Positions 45,810-53,943 of a stretch of DNA of 64,000 nucleotides are shown here, piece after piece. The notes beneath the pieces were generated by a model, which had not been told where the DNA came from, ran no database searches, and was given only the letters and a program-made list of their open reading frames with translations. The stretch's first letter is position 1, and each line of letters begins with the position of its first letter. The stretch spans positions 1 to 64,000 of the forward strand of contig CAWDMN010000052.1 in the NCBI GenBank assembly GCA_963803155.1. The letters run 5' to 3'. The DNA is from CAWDMN01 sp963803155 (GTDB lineage: Bacteria; Acidobacteriota; Terriglobia; Versatilivoradales; Versatilivoraceae). Position numbers and translations under genes: made by a program.

Positions 45810-46159
45810 AAAAAAGGATTGCGCATTTGGCCTTTTGGATATTAAATTTCCCCCGCGAACGGATGGTGGAGCCGACTCAAAATTCCGTGAACCATGGAGC
45901 CCAATCACCCTTTTGCTTTTTGTTCAGCTTGTTGAAATATTAACATACATTATTTTGACAATGTGACCTCTTTTGTCTATGTTAAGCGCTGCCATAAAGG
46001 GAGATCGGGGATGGGAGCGCGATGTTTTTGACATTGGTTGCTTTTTACTGATTGTCTAAATCTTGAGTTCATAGCTCTAATAAACAGTTGCCAATTGTTT
46101 GCCTGTATCAGCTTTTATCAGTGTCACAGGGACAATTTCATGGGAGAAATTGATTCGCT
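45810..46159. other. Divergent intergenic region before thymidine kinase
   Basis: About 350 bases. It holds a candidate promoter at 45955-45983 and A/T-rich leader, but no gene. Confidence 0.4.
45955..45983 (+). promoter_or_regulatory. Candidate sigma-70 promoter upstream of tdk
   Basis: TTGACA (45955-45960) is followed after 17 bases by TATGTT (45978-45983). Transcription would begin near 45990, leaving a leader of about 170 bases before the thymidine kinase start. The long leader lowers confidence that this promoter serves tdk. Confidence 0.35.
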
Positions 46160-46744
46160 ATGATGCGGCCAGGAACCACCGGATGGATTGAAGTTGTGTG
46201 TGGGAGTATGTTCAGCGGCAAAACCGAAGAGTTGATCCGGCGATTGCGCCGCGCCCAGATTGCGCGCCAAAGGGTACAAATCTTCAAGCCAACGATCGAT
46301 GTCCGTTATAGCGACGATCAAATTGTTTCACACAGTGAGATGCGCCTGCGTTCCGAAGTGGTTGGTTCCGCAGCGGAGATTCTGGAAAGGCTGGATCCAC
46401 GTTCCGAAGTCATCGGAATTGATGAAGCCCAGTTCTTCGACAATCAACTAGTGGAGGTCTGCAATCGTTTGGCCGATTTGGGGAAGCGGGTGATTGTGGC
46501 CGGCCTTGACAAAGACTATTTGGGCAAGCCCTTCGAACCGATTCCTCAACTTTTGGCCGTAGCCGAGTATGTGGAAAAAACCCTGGCGATTTGCGTCAAG
46601 TGCGGGAACCCCGCCAACTATACGCAGCGCCTCATTGAGAGCACTGACCGGGTGCTGGTGGGAGCCTCCGGCACTTATGAAGCCCGTTGCCGCCGCTGTT
46701 TTGAGCCGATTCTGACCCCTCAGCAGAACCCGGAAAATTCCTGA
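46160..46744 (+). CDS. tdk: Thymidine kinase (type II)
   Basis: This 194-residue enzyme phosphorylates thymidine to dTMP in nucleotide salvage. The P-loop is GSMFSGKTEELIRRLRR (about 16-32). The Walker B/catalytic segment is GIDEAQFFDN (about 94-103). Zinc is expected to be held by CVKCGNPANYTQRL and RCRRCFEP (four cysteines). The lasso-type loop between them is intact. ATG 46160 and 46163 are adjacent; GGGAG is about 12 bases upstream. Length is normal for the family. Confidence 0.95.
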   Translation: MMRPGTTGWIEVVCGSMFSGKTEELIRRLRRAQIARQRVQIFKPTIDVRYSDDQIVSHSEMRLRSEVVGSAAEILERLDPRSEVIGIDEAQFFDNQLVEVCNRLADLGKRVIVAGLDKDYLGKPFEPIPQLLAVAEYVEKTLAICVKCGNPANYTQRLIESTDRVLVGASGTYEARCRRCFEPILTPQQNPENS

Positions 46745-46794
46745 ATGCTCTCAACGATGGAGTTGTTAGTCCACACTTCTCTAGACGCGCCCAA

Positions 46795-47163
46795 CTATTG
46801 CCTCCTCACCTCCGAATTATCGTTCCCCCTAATTCCGGCCTCAAGGAGCCTAATTTTTGGAAAGGCCCTAAATTTCTCGAAATTATAACTCTTCCCCTCT
46901 TCCAATGGACGACCATCTTGTGAATAGAGAACTTCCCCCGTGCTGTCAAGAAGGAGGAGACGGAGATGGACAAGAATCTCGGGGAATTTTTTTAGGGAGG
47001 CGCTGTTTTTGTTGTCCGGGCTGTGATTGATTTTCAGCAAAACATAACTGACATATCGAATGTCTTGAAGATTCTTGTAATCATCCTTGAGAAATTTTAA
47101 GTGGGCCGCCGTGGTATAATCTTCTTCTGAAAGACCATGTGCTGAGGTGTTCTGAATGCCAAT
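46795..47163 (-). pseudogene. 122-codon open frame without a start, possible gene remnant
   Basis: An open frame on the minus strand runs from 47163 (just after a stop) to a stop at 46795. Its translation looks protein-like: SEEDYTTAAHLKFLKDDYKN, YVSYVLLKINHSPDN, PEILVHLRLLLLDSTGEVLY and SYNFEKFRAFPKIRLLEAG. The only standard start is TTG at 47040, without a ribosome-binding site. I do not recognise the family. It could be a decayed gene or chance, as it overlaps the FmdB-type gene's promoter and first codons. Confidence 0.3.
47112..47120 (+). promoter_or_regulatory. Extended -10 promoter element of the FmdB-type gene
   Basis: TGGTATAAT at 47112-47120 matches the extended -10 consensus (TGnTATAAT). 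The -35 region is poor, as is common for extended -10 promoters. Transcription would begin near 47127, about 29 bases before ATG 47156. Confidence 0.45.
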
Positions 47164-47668
47164 CTACGAATTCTATTGCCCGGAATGTCATCGCATATTT
47201 AATTTCTTTTGCCGAAGTGTGAATACGGAAAAAGTCCCAGGCTGTCCGAAATGTGGCCAAGAAAAAATGAGCCGGAGAGTTTCCCGTTTTGCCACGATAT
47301 CAAGCGGAAAGAAGGAAGGGGAGGAAACCCCCGAGGGGATGCCGGATTTGCCTATCGATGAAAGCCGCATGGAACAGGCTATGACGACACTGGCCTCAGA
47401 GATGGAAGGATTGGATGAAAATGATCCCAAGGCTGCCGCCCGCTTTATGCAGCGTTTCACCAACCTTACTGGATTAGAATTAAACGACAACATGAAGGAG
47501 GCCTTGCGCCGCATGGAATCCGGCGAGGACCCCGATGCACTCGAGGAGGAGATGGGGGATTTGCTGGGGGGAGAAGAAATGCCCTTTGCCTTGCCGGGTC
47601 AACAAAAAGGGGGACTCGGAAAGTACAGCCGGCCTCCCAGCCGGGATGAAACGCTTTACGAAATGTAG
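47156..47668 (+). CDS. FmdB-family zinc-ribbon regulatory protein
   Basis: This 170-residue protein starts MPIYEFYCPECHRIFNFFCR, the FmdB zinc ribbon, with Cys pairs CPEC and CPKC (about residues 8-34) binding zinc. The C-terminal 110 residues are acidic and probably alpha-helical (DESRMEQAMTTLASEMEGLD), with a low-complexity end rich in Gly and Pro. It resembles the longer FmdB-type proteins in which the ribbon is fused to an acidic tail. Role unknown; FmdB was first linked to formamidase regulation. The ribosome-binding site is weak (GAGG about 10 bases upstream). Confidence 0.8.
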   Translation: MPIYEFYCPECHRIFNFFCRSVNTEKVPGCPKCGQEKMSRRVSRFATISSGKKEGEETPEGMPDLPIDESRMEQAMTTLASEMEGLDENDPKAAARFMQRFTNLTGLELNDNMKEALRRMESGEDPDALEEEMGDLLGGEEMPFALPGQQKGGLGKYSRPPSRDETLYEM

Positions 47669-47852
47669 AGGGGATTCAAAACACAGGCATTATATCGCGG
47701 GGACGAAGAGAAAAAAGGCGCCTCGTTTTAGAATATTTTCAATCTATTAATCCATTGGTGAGACTGTTCTTTTTCCAAGGCAGTCAGCTTCTTCAGCCAC
47801 CGTCCTGCAACTCTGGTGATGAATTCAAAAACTGAAAAAACCGCGATATTCA

Positions 47853-47903
47853 CTTCTCATCCCTCATCCCTCATCCTTCATCCTTCCTCCATCCCTCATC
47901 CCT
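47853..47903. repeat. Simple repeat (CATCCCT/CATCCTT), left of the MurU-like gene
   Basis: Short units of the form TCATCCCTCATCCTTCATCC follow each other about six times. This is the reverse complement of the GGGATGAAGGATGA-type repeat on the other side of the gene (48660-48790), so the two arrays lie in mirror-image orientation around 47902-48645. The stop codon of the gene falls at the inner edge of this array. Confidence 0.7.
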
Positions 47904-48645
47904 AAAACACGATCCTCTTTTCCATGATCTCACGCCGAATCGTTTCCAGTTGCTCAACCCGCCCGATGTCCCGCCAAAAGACGCCTGGCACTTCAAAGGC
48001 TTGAATGGATTTTCCTTCGCCCGCGAGCCGCAAATAGGTGCGATTAATCGAAAAAACTCCTTCTTCCGTCATCTGCGGAAAAATGGAGGGAGAAAGAATG
48101 TGGATGCCGTTGAAGGGAAGAGGCCGTGCCCCGCTGATTGGTCCCCTTGCCCAGAGAGTCCTTCCGTCCGGCATTGATCGCCAGCCGCAGAGCCTGTCAT
48201 TATCGTCAAACAGAAAACACCGGCTGCTCTCTCTCCCTCCACAATAGAGAGTAGCCAGGTTGTTATGGTCGTTGTGGTGAGACAACATAGTCCGTAGATC
48301 CAGCGTTGCCAATACATCCACATTATGGAGAACGAAAGGGTGGCCATCGCTGAAAAAAGGGGCGACTTTTTTCAATCCACCCCCGGTATCCAACAGCTCG
48401 GTCTCCCGGGAAATTTTGATGTGAATGCCAAAATTGTTGCGGGTTTCCAGGAAATGGATGATCTGCTCCGCCAGATGGAAAACATTTATGATCACCTCTC
48501 CGACCCCGGCCCGGATTAGGCGTCGAAGGATGATTTCAAGCACTGGAGTGCCATTAACTTCAATGAGAGCCTTGGGGCAGGTATCAGTCAATGGCCGTAG
48601 ACGGCTTCCCACGCCGGCCGCCAGAATCATGGCTTTTAATGGCAT
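47902..48645 (-). CDS. MurU-like sugar-1-phosphate nucleotidyltransferase
   Basis: This 247-residue enzyme belongs to the NTP_transferase family. The nucleotide loop is ILAAGVGSRLRPLTDTCPKA (about 7-26). GGGLKK and the metal aspartate in LHNVDVLATLD follow, as in MurNAc-alpha-1-phosphate uridylyltransferase and related enzymes. The active-site Lys is in PKALIEV. The next gene upstream encodes an AmgK-type kinase, the usual partner of MurU in the recycling route that bypasses MurA/MurB. The two are on the same strand but separated by 262 bases of simple repeat. The simple repeat runs close to both its ends. Confidence 0.8.
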   Translation of the reverse strand: MPLKAMILAAGVGSRLRPLTDTCPKALIEVNGTPVLEIILRRLIRAGVGEVIINVFHLAEQIIHFLETRNNFGIHIKISRETELLDTGGGLKKVAPFFSDGHPFVLHNVDVLATLDLRTMLSHHNDHNNLATLYCGGRESSRCFLFDDNDRLCGWRSMPDGRTLWARGPISGARPLPFNGIHILSPSIFPQMTEEGVFSINRTYLRLAGEGKSIQAFEVPGVFWRDIGRVEQLETIRREIMEKRIVF

Positions 48646-48659
48646 GGCGAACCCTCAGG

Positions 48660-48790
48660 AAAGGAGGAATGATGAATGAGGGATGAAGGATGAAGGATGG
48701 GAGAGGAGGGATGAAGGATGAAGGATAAGGGCTGAGGGATGGGGGACGAAGGATGAAGGATAAGGGCTGAAAAAAGGGAGATGAGGGATA
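48660..48790. repeat. Simple repeat (GGGATGAAGGATGAAGG), right of the MurU-like gene
   Basis: Units such as GAGGGATGAAGGATGAAGGA and GATGAAGGATAAGGGCTGA recur about eight times over 130 bases between the MurU-like gene and the AmgK-RapZ gene. The repeat is short and degenerate. It is the inverse complement of the array at 47853-47903. It is not a CRISPR array: there are no conserved spacers or repeats of 24 bases or more. Confidence 0.7.
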
Positions 48791-48907
48791 ACTGAAGCTT
48801 GGATTTATTCAGTTGTCGAATATCCGATCCAAAGTTTTTGCTGCCCCAAACGATTTCTGACAGGAGGGATCGGCATCTTTCCCTAACAATATTTCGTCCT
48901 TCCGTAC

Positions 48908-50338
48908 TCATTCCGCGTCCTGAAATTTCTCCAGTTCCCGATGCCGGAGTTCGATGTCGATGCGATATTTGTCGCGCAAGTGCCGGGCCAATTGATTGGC
49001 GCAGTATACCGAGCGGTGTTGTCCACCCGTGCATCCGAACGAAACCATCAGATCGGTAAAATTGCGCTTTTGATAATTCTCCACGGTTTGATCCAGCAAG
49101 CCGTAAAGATGGTTCAAAAAACTATGAACCTCTTCCTCTTTTTCCATGAAGGCAATAACCTCCGGATTGTTTCCCGTCAATTTAGAAAATTCCGGCAAGC
49201 GGCCGGGATTGGGCAGCGTTCGGCAATCAAAAATGTAACCGCCGCCATGTCCGCGCTCATCGCTGGGGATTTCCTTCTTAAAGGAAAAGCTCTGAATGCG
49301 GACGGTTAATTTCAAATCGGCGTTTCCATACTGACGAAGCAGCGAAGAAGCCACCATCCTCTTGATAATCTGCAGCAGGGCGGGCAGTTCAATCGGCAGC
49401 TCCGCCGTCCGCAAAAGATACTCCAAATTGCGGATTGCATATGGAATGCTTTGCAGAAAATGGGTCTTCTTCTCGTAAAAACCGCGAAGACCGTAAGCTC
49501 CCATTGCCTGCAAAATCCGGATATAAACATATCCCGGAAAATATTTTAGAAATTCCGCCCGATCCAAGGGAATCAGCTTCTCCGCGGCATCCAGATAGCG
49601 ATTCAGAAGTTCATCCCGCAGTTCAAAGGGCAGGTCTGCTTTGGCATCGTAGAGCAGGGAGGCGATATCATATTGGAGCGCTCCTTTGCGTCCGCCCTGG
49701 TAATCGATAAAAAAGGGATGTCCCTCCTTGATCATCACATTGCGCGATTGAAAGTCGCGATACAGAAAAAAATTACGATTCGCGGAGAGCAGGTAGCGGG
49801 TAAATTTGTCGAAATCATTTTCCAATTCCTGTTCGTTGAATGGGATCTGGCTTAAGCGCAGGAAATAGTATTTGAAATAGTTGAGATCCCACATCATCGA
49901 TTGTTTGTCGAAGCTGGATCGGGGATAGCAGACGCGGTAATTCAAATTCTTGCCGGCGAGAATTTGGAAGAGGGGAAGGATTTGAACCACCTGCTGGTAG
50001 ATTTCCATCACCGGGGTGCCAAGCCCATCCGCGTTGCGATTCTCGGAAAGGAATTTGAAAAGAGATAAGTCCCCCAAATCTTCCTCAAGGTATATGGTCT
50101 GTTCCGGATTCTCCGCGTAGATGGCGGGGACGGCGAGACCGCACTTGCGAAAGTGACGCGAGAAAGTGAGGAAGGCTTGGTTTTCCTGCCGATCGGAATT
50201 AGTAACGCCGATGGTGGTGCGTTGCGAATTGACAAGCCGGTAAATCTTCCGGGTGGAACCATCTCCCTTGAGCGGAAGCAGCTTTTCCACGGCTTCGCCG
50301 AAATGTTTTTCAAAAAGAGATTTGAGTGCATCTTGCAT
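48908..50338 (-). CDS. AmgK-type sugar kinase fused to RapZ C-terminal domain
   Basis: This 476-residue protein joins two domains. Residues 1-330 are an APH-fold kinase: GDGSTRKIYRLV near residue 25, YLEEDLGDLSLF and the catalytic segment LYRDFQSRNVMI with DYQGGRKGALQYDIASLLYD (metal Asp). This matches N-acetylmuramate/N-acetylglucosamine kinase AmgK. Residues about 340-476 are RapZ-like: SFSFKKEIPSDERGHGGGYIFDCR and SFGCTGGQHRSVYCANQLAR, the last a phosphate-binding loop. In RapZ this domain binds glucosamine-6-phosphate and regulates its synthesis. The fusion suggests recycling is coupled to sensing amino-sugar levels. The start at 50338 is weakly supported. The gene is upstream of the MurU-like gene. 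Confidence 0.82.
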   Translation of the reverse strand: MQDALKSLFEKHFGEAVEKLLPLKGDGSTRKIYRLVNSQRTTIGVTNSDRQENQAFLTFSRHFRKCGLAVPAIYAENPEQTIYLEEDLGDLSLFKFLSENRNADGLGTPVMEIYQQVVQILPLFQILAGKNLNYRVCYPRSSFDKQSMMWDLNYFKYYFLRLSQIPFNEQELENDFDKFTRYLLSANRNFFLYRDFQSRNVMIKEGHPFFIDYQGGRKGALQYDIASLLYDAKADLPFELRDELLNRYLDAAEKLIPLDRAEFLKYFPGYVYIRILQAMGAYGLRGFYEKKTHFLQSIPYAIRNLEYLLRTAELPIELPALLQIIKRMVASSLLRQYGNADLKLTVRIQSFSFKKEIPSDERGHGGGYIFDCRTLPNPGRLPEFSKLTGNNPEVIAFMEKEEEVHSFLNHLYGLLDQTVENYQKRNFTDLMVSFGCTGGQHRSVYCANQLARHLRDKYRIDIELRHRELEKFQDAE

Positions 50339-50520
50339 ATTCGTTTTAAACGCCGATAGGGCCGAGTGGTCGGTGTCGCGGGTGCTTTAACCTTTTTCAC
50401 GAATTAAAAATACTAAAAAGAAATCCCATCGTTTCGCCTGAGCGGCAAAAACCATCGATCTTGCGTCAGGCTTTAAAATATGTCAGCCAGAGGGCTCTAA
50501 AATTCTGAGATGCAGTTTCG

Positions 50521-51981
50521 CTAAACTTCCCATCCTTTTCTGAAGATGGGTTTCAACAAATCGCTGGCCGCGGAGGAATTGGAGAACCGGCCGGCTGCGC
50601 TATCCCAGTTTAATTTTCCCCCCACGCGTTCCGCGATTGCGCCCATGAGGATGACTTCCACCATTTTGCCAATGGCTTCGAAATTGGCACAGGCCGGTTC
50701 GCCGCCTTTGCAGGCATCGATCCAGTCGCGATGATGCCCCTGCAAGCGCCGCAACGATTTGGGTGGGCGCTTATATTCCTGCATCGCCTTCTCGGGGATA
50801 AGGCGAGGAGACTGGGCCCAGCCGCCGCCCAGGATTTTTCCTTTCTCCCCAACGAGCAATATTCCATGAGGCGCCAATTTCCGGTTGGGCCCCAGTTCTT
50901 CCGGGGTAGGCGGCATCAATCCGCCATCATACCAGTGAATCCGGACTGGAGGCATGTCGCCGCGCGCGGGGAAGTCCATGTAAATCAAAGCTGCGAATGG
51001 ATAAGTATTCTTTCCCGCTCCAAAATGATTGGCTTCAATGCTTGTGGGATAACCTAACTTAAGCGCGGTAAAAGCCGGATCAAGATGGTGGCAGGCAAAG
51101 TCGCCCATCATGCCGGTCCCAAAATCATGCCAAGCCCGCCAAGTCACCGGGGCATAAGCCGGATGAAATGGTCGTTCCTGCGCGGGGCCGAGCCAGAGAT
51201 CCCAGTTAAGGCCCTGAGGAACAGGAATATTTTCGGTGGGATATTCCTTTAAATCATTCAGGGGAGGGAAAACCGCCCAGGCATGGACCTCTCGAATTGG
51301 CCCGATGGCTCCATCCCAAACCCATTCGCAAAAAAGCCGCAGACCTTCTCCGCTATGTCCCTGGTTGCCCATCTGCGTGGCTACTTTTGCTTCGCGGGCC
51401 GCCGCCACGACTTTCTGAACCTCGTAGATGGAATGACAGAGCGGCTTTTCACAATACACATGTTTCTTCAACTGTAACGCCGCCAGAGTGGCCACGGCAT
51501 GAACATGGTCTGGAGTGGCTACCAGCACCGCGTCAACATCTTTTTCTTTCTCCAGCATGTCGCGATAATTGACATACTCCGCACAGGCTTTAAACGCACT
51601 CCCCTCTTTTTTCCGATAGACATCATCGACTAGTCTTAGAGCAGGCTTCCGGCCGGCAACGCCGCCATAATAAAACTTCGAATAATCACTCTCTTCATTG
51701 GGATCCGCTACGGCGATAATGCGAACATCTTGCTCCTGCAAAAGAGATTTCATGTTGACAGTGCCCTGGCCGCCAGCACCGATGATGGCGATGTGGAGAG
51801 TGTCGCTGGGAGCGGTTTGGCCTTGCCCCCCCAAGACGTGACGAGGCACGATCATGAAAGCGCCGCCAGCGGCAGCACCCAAAAATTGGCGGCGATTCAA
51901 AACAGCTCCGGTAGAGAATTCGGTTTGAGAGGGAGATGAAAGATTTGTTTTTAAAGGATTTCTTTTCATCAAATTGTTCAT
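50521..51981 (-). CDS. Tat-exported Gfo/Idh/MocA oxidoreductase, copy 1
   Basis: This 486-residue protein starts at ATG 51981, behind a GGGACCCTCCC-type purine/pyrimidine leader. The Tat leader NRRQFLGAAAGGAFMIVPRH is near residues 29-48. The NAD-binding GxGxxG-type glycine segment is IIGAGGQGTVNM. The EKP motif is in YCEKPLCHS. Metal/active-site residues include HHLDPAF and the segment WHDFGTGMMGDFACH. Such exported enzymes oxidise or epimerise sugars outside the cytoplasm using NAD(H) that is bound before export. It is one of three such genes here; the others are at 53944-55332 and 61720-63150. The C-terminus (about 440-486) holds family-specific residues. Start was chosen over the upstream in-frame region, which lacks a Tat leader. 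Confidence 0.82.
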   Translation of the reverse strand: MNNLMKRNPLKTNLSSPSQTEFSTGAVLNRRQFLGAAAGGAFMIVPRHVLGGQGQTAPSDTLHIAIIGAGGQGTVNMKSLLQEQDVRIIAVADPNEESDYSKFYYGGVAGRKPALRLVDDVYRKKEGSAFKACAEYVNYRDMLEKEKDVDAVLVATPDHVHAVATLAALQLKKHVYCEKPLCHSIYEVQKVVAAAREAKVATQMGNQGHSGEGLRLFCEWVWDGAIGPIREVHAWAVFPPLNDLKEYPTENIPVPQGLNWDLWLGPAQERPFHPAYAPVTWRAWHDFGTGMMGDFACHHLDPAFTALKLGYPTSIEANHFGAGKNTYPFAALIYMDFPARGDMPPVRIHWYDGGLMPPTPEELGPNRKLAPHGILLVGEKGKILGGGWAQSPRLIPEKAMQEYKRPPKSLRRLQGHHRDWIDACKGGEPACANFEAIGKMVEVILMGAIAERVGGKLNWDSAAGRFSNSSAASDLLKPIFRKGWEV

Positions 51982-52541
51982 GGGAGGGTCCCCTTGTGTT
52001 AAAGATAAAAGAATAATTGGAGCGTCCTGTGGAAATTTCACACATGATTTTGACGATCCAAAAAACTCATTTCGTCCCATCTTGGATGAAAAGTCAAGCC
52101 CATATTGCCTTTGGAGTGCGATCAAAAGTGACGCTCTAAAAGGAAGGAATCGCGAAGCGGTTAATTTTGGAGTGCGTGAACTTGTCCGCGCCATGTTCCA
52201 GTCGGATGCGTCGCGCCAAGGAAAGCGGGGATATAGTCACCATACTCCAACAAGAGGCGCACCGTATGCAATTTTCAATTGCACCCTCGCCTTTGAGGCG
52301 CAAATAAAAGTGAGCGGCAAGCGATTGCGGTAAATTTCCCAACTGAGATAATACTCTGGCAGGGCTCTTGTGTGACCGTCGTCACCGCCGAAAGCACCCG
52401 TTTGGTAGGTCTTGGATTTCTAGAAAAATGAAAAGTGGCGATATTTTCAGGAAATCTCTTGACAGCCCTTTCCTGAAGATAGTAATTAACAGGCAGGCTC
52501 AAAAGCCTGAAGACAAATCTTTCAAAAGAGAGGGTTATCTT
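51982..52541. other. Intergenic region with a short direct repeat
   Basis: About 560 bases with no supported gene. TTTGGAGTGCG occurs at 52110-52120 and at 52166-52176 in direct orientation. A candidate -35 (TTGACA, 52459-52464) with a weak -10 lies about 80 bases before the 23-residue peptide gene. Confidence 0.4.
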
Positions 52542-52613
52542 ATGGCCTGCAAGACTGGTGGCAAGGCAAAGGCTGCGCCGAAAGCCAAACCCGCGCCGAA
52601 AAAGAAAAAGTAG
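52542..52613 (+). CDS. 23-residue lysine-rich small peptide
   Basis: ATG 52542 is preceded by GAGG at a suitable distance (about 8 bases). The peptide, MACKTGGKAKAAPKAKPAPKKKK, is almost wholly lysine, alanine and proline, a composition seen in nucleic-acid-binding tails. A strong terminator follows 13 bases after the stop. A candidate promoter lies at about 52459-52490. The ribosome-binding site, terminator and promoter together suggest a real small gene or a translated small RNA. Function unknown. Confidence 0.5.
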   Translation: MACKTGGKAKAAPKAKPAPKKKK

Positions 52614-52626
52614 CAATGTTTTTTCC

Positions 52627-52663
52627 AAGGCCACTTATGGTGTTTTCCGACATAAGTGGCCTT
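52627..52663 (+). terminator. Rho-independent terminator of the small peptide gene
   Basis: AAGGCCACTTATG (52627-52639) pairs with CATAAGTGGCCTT (52651-52663) in a perfect 13-bp stem with an 11-base loop, followed by TTTTGTT. It ends the 52542-52613 transcript. Confidence 0.8.
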
Positions 52664-53236
52664 TTGTTGCGCACTCCTTTTGCCAAATTAGTTTTGTTTT
52701 CCTTGTAAGGCATCCTGCCAAAATATGCGTAGTATAAGCGGGCGTGCAGTTCCTCATGCCAGCCGGTGTTCGGTGTTTCTTCCTACCCGCGTCCTTCTTT
52801 TTCCCTTTGATTGTCATAATTGCGCGGTGCACTTCGACAAAGGCGATTAGAGGGCTCGCCAGGGAAGCTTCATGGATTGCCAGACCGAAGCCCTCCGATT
52901 CCAAATGATGCGGCCTTTCCGCTTGGAACTTGGAGTTACCATCCCCCCTTGAAATTCCGTGTAGTGTAATCGATCCGAAAATTGTGCGGGAGGAGTGGGG
53001 ATATGTGACCACTGCCACAGATGAGCGTTCCCCTGGAAGGTGGCAACGCGCGATGGGTGACTTCGTCACACTTGCGCGTCCCACCTTAATGTCTATTTTC
53101 ATCATCTTGTTGAGCCAGCCACACTGGCATGGGCAACTCCTCTGATTTGCCATCAGGAGGGAGTGATGTAATTATTTATTTTTGGTTTGTTGGAACAGTT
53201 TTGGCATCAAATCCATCAAATAAAAAGGAGAAAACC
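52664..53236. other. Intergenic, no recognisable gene
   Basis: About 570 bases between the terminator of the small-peptide gene and the peroxiredoxin gene. Short open frames have no recognisable product. Confidence 0.4.
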
Positions 53237-53824
53237 ATGGGTGTTCTTGTGGGCAGGAAAGCCCCCGACTTTAAGGCTACAGCGGTCAAGGAAGGCCAAT
53301 TCATTGAGAATTACACGCTCTCCGGCAATGAAGGCAAATATGTCCTTCTCTTTTTCTACCCTCTGGATTTTACCTTTGTTTGTCCCACCGAGCTGCATGC
53401 TTTTAATGAAAAATTGCCGGAATTCAAGGCTCGCAACGTGGAAGTGGTGGCGGTGAGTGTTGACTCTCATTTTAGTCATCTGGCTTGGTTGGGCACCCCC
53501 AAAATAAAAGGTGGGATTGAAGGGGTGAAATACACGATTGTTTCCGATCTCAACAAAACAATTTCTAAAGATTACGATGTGTTGGTGGAGGGGGCCGGGA
53601 TTGCTTTCCGAGGCTTGTTCCTAATTGACCGCCAGGGCATCGTTCGCCATCAGGTGGTGAATGATTTGCCTCTGGGCCGCAGCGTCGACGAGGCTTTGCG
53701 AATGGTGGATGCACTCCAGTTCTTTGAGGAGAATGGAGAAGTTTGTCCCGCCAACTGGCACAAAGGGGAGAAATCCATGAAGGCGACCCAGAGTGGACTG
53801 AAGGAATATTTTGGTGGGAAATAA
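53237..53824 (+). CDS. 2-Cys peroxiredoxin (AhpC/Prx1 type)
   Basis: This 195-residue enzyme reduces hydrogen peroxide and organic peroxides. The peroxidatic cysteine is C49 in DFTFVCPTE and the resolving cysteine is C170 in GEVCPANW. The ATG at 53237 has AAAGGAG 6 bases upstream. The length and the C-terminal KGEKSMKATQSGLKEYFG end match AhpC-type proteins that form decamers. No AhpF or thioredoxin reductase gene is nearby. The gene stands alone on the plus strand. Confidence 0.95.
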   Translation: MGVLVGRKAPDFKATAVKEGQFIENYTLSGNEGKYVLLFFYPLDFTFVCPTELHAFNEKLPEFKARNVEVVAVSVDSHFSHLAWLGTPKIKGGIEGVKYTIVSDLNKTISKDYDVLVEGAGIAFRGLFLIDRQGIVRHQVVNDLPLGRSVDEALRMVDALQFFEENGEVCPANWHKGEKSMKATQSGLKEYFGGK

Positions 53825-53943
53825 ATAACCTGAAGAGCTGGGGAGGCACTGAGGATCAAACGGTTTGCGGCAAGGCCGCAGGTGTGGAATTGGATAGAAA
53901 TTGGCGGTTCAGTGCCTCTCGGCAGGCAATGTTTATCTCCTCC

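Noticed and set aside
48660..48790. CRISPR-like array
   Set aside because: The repeating unit is only 7-14 bases and degenerate, with no spacers and no cas genes.
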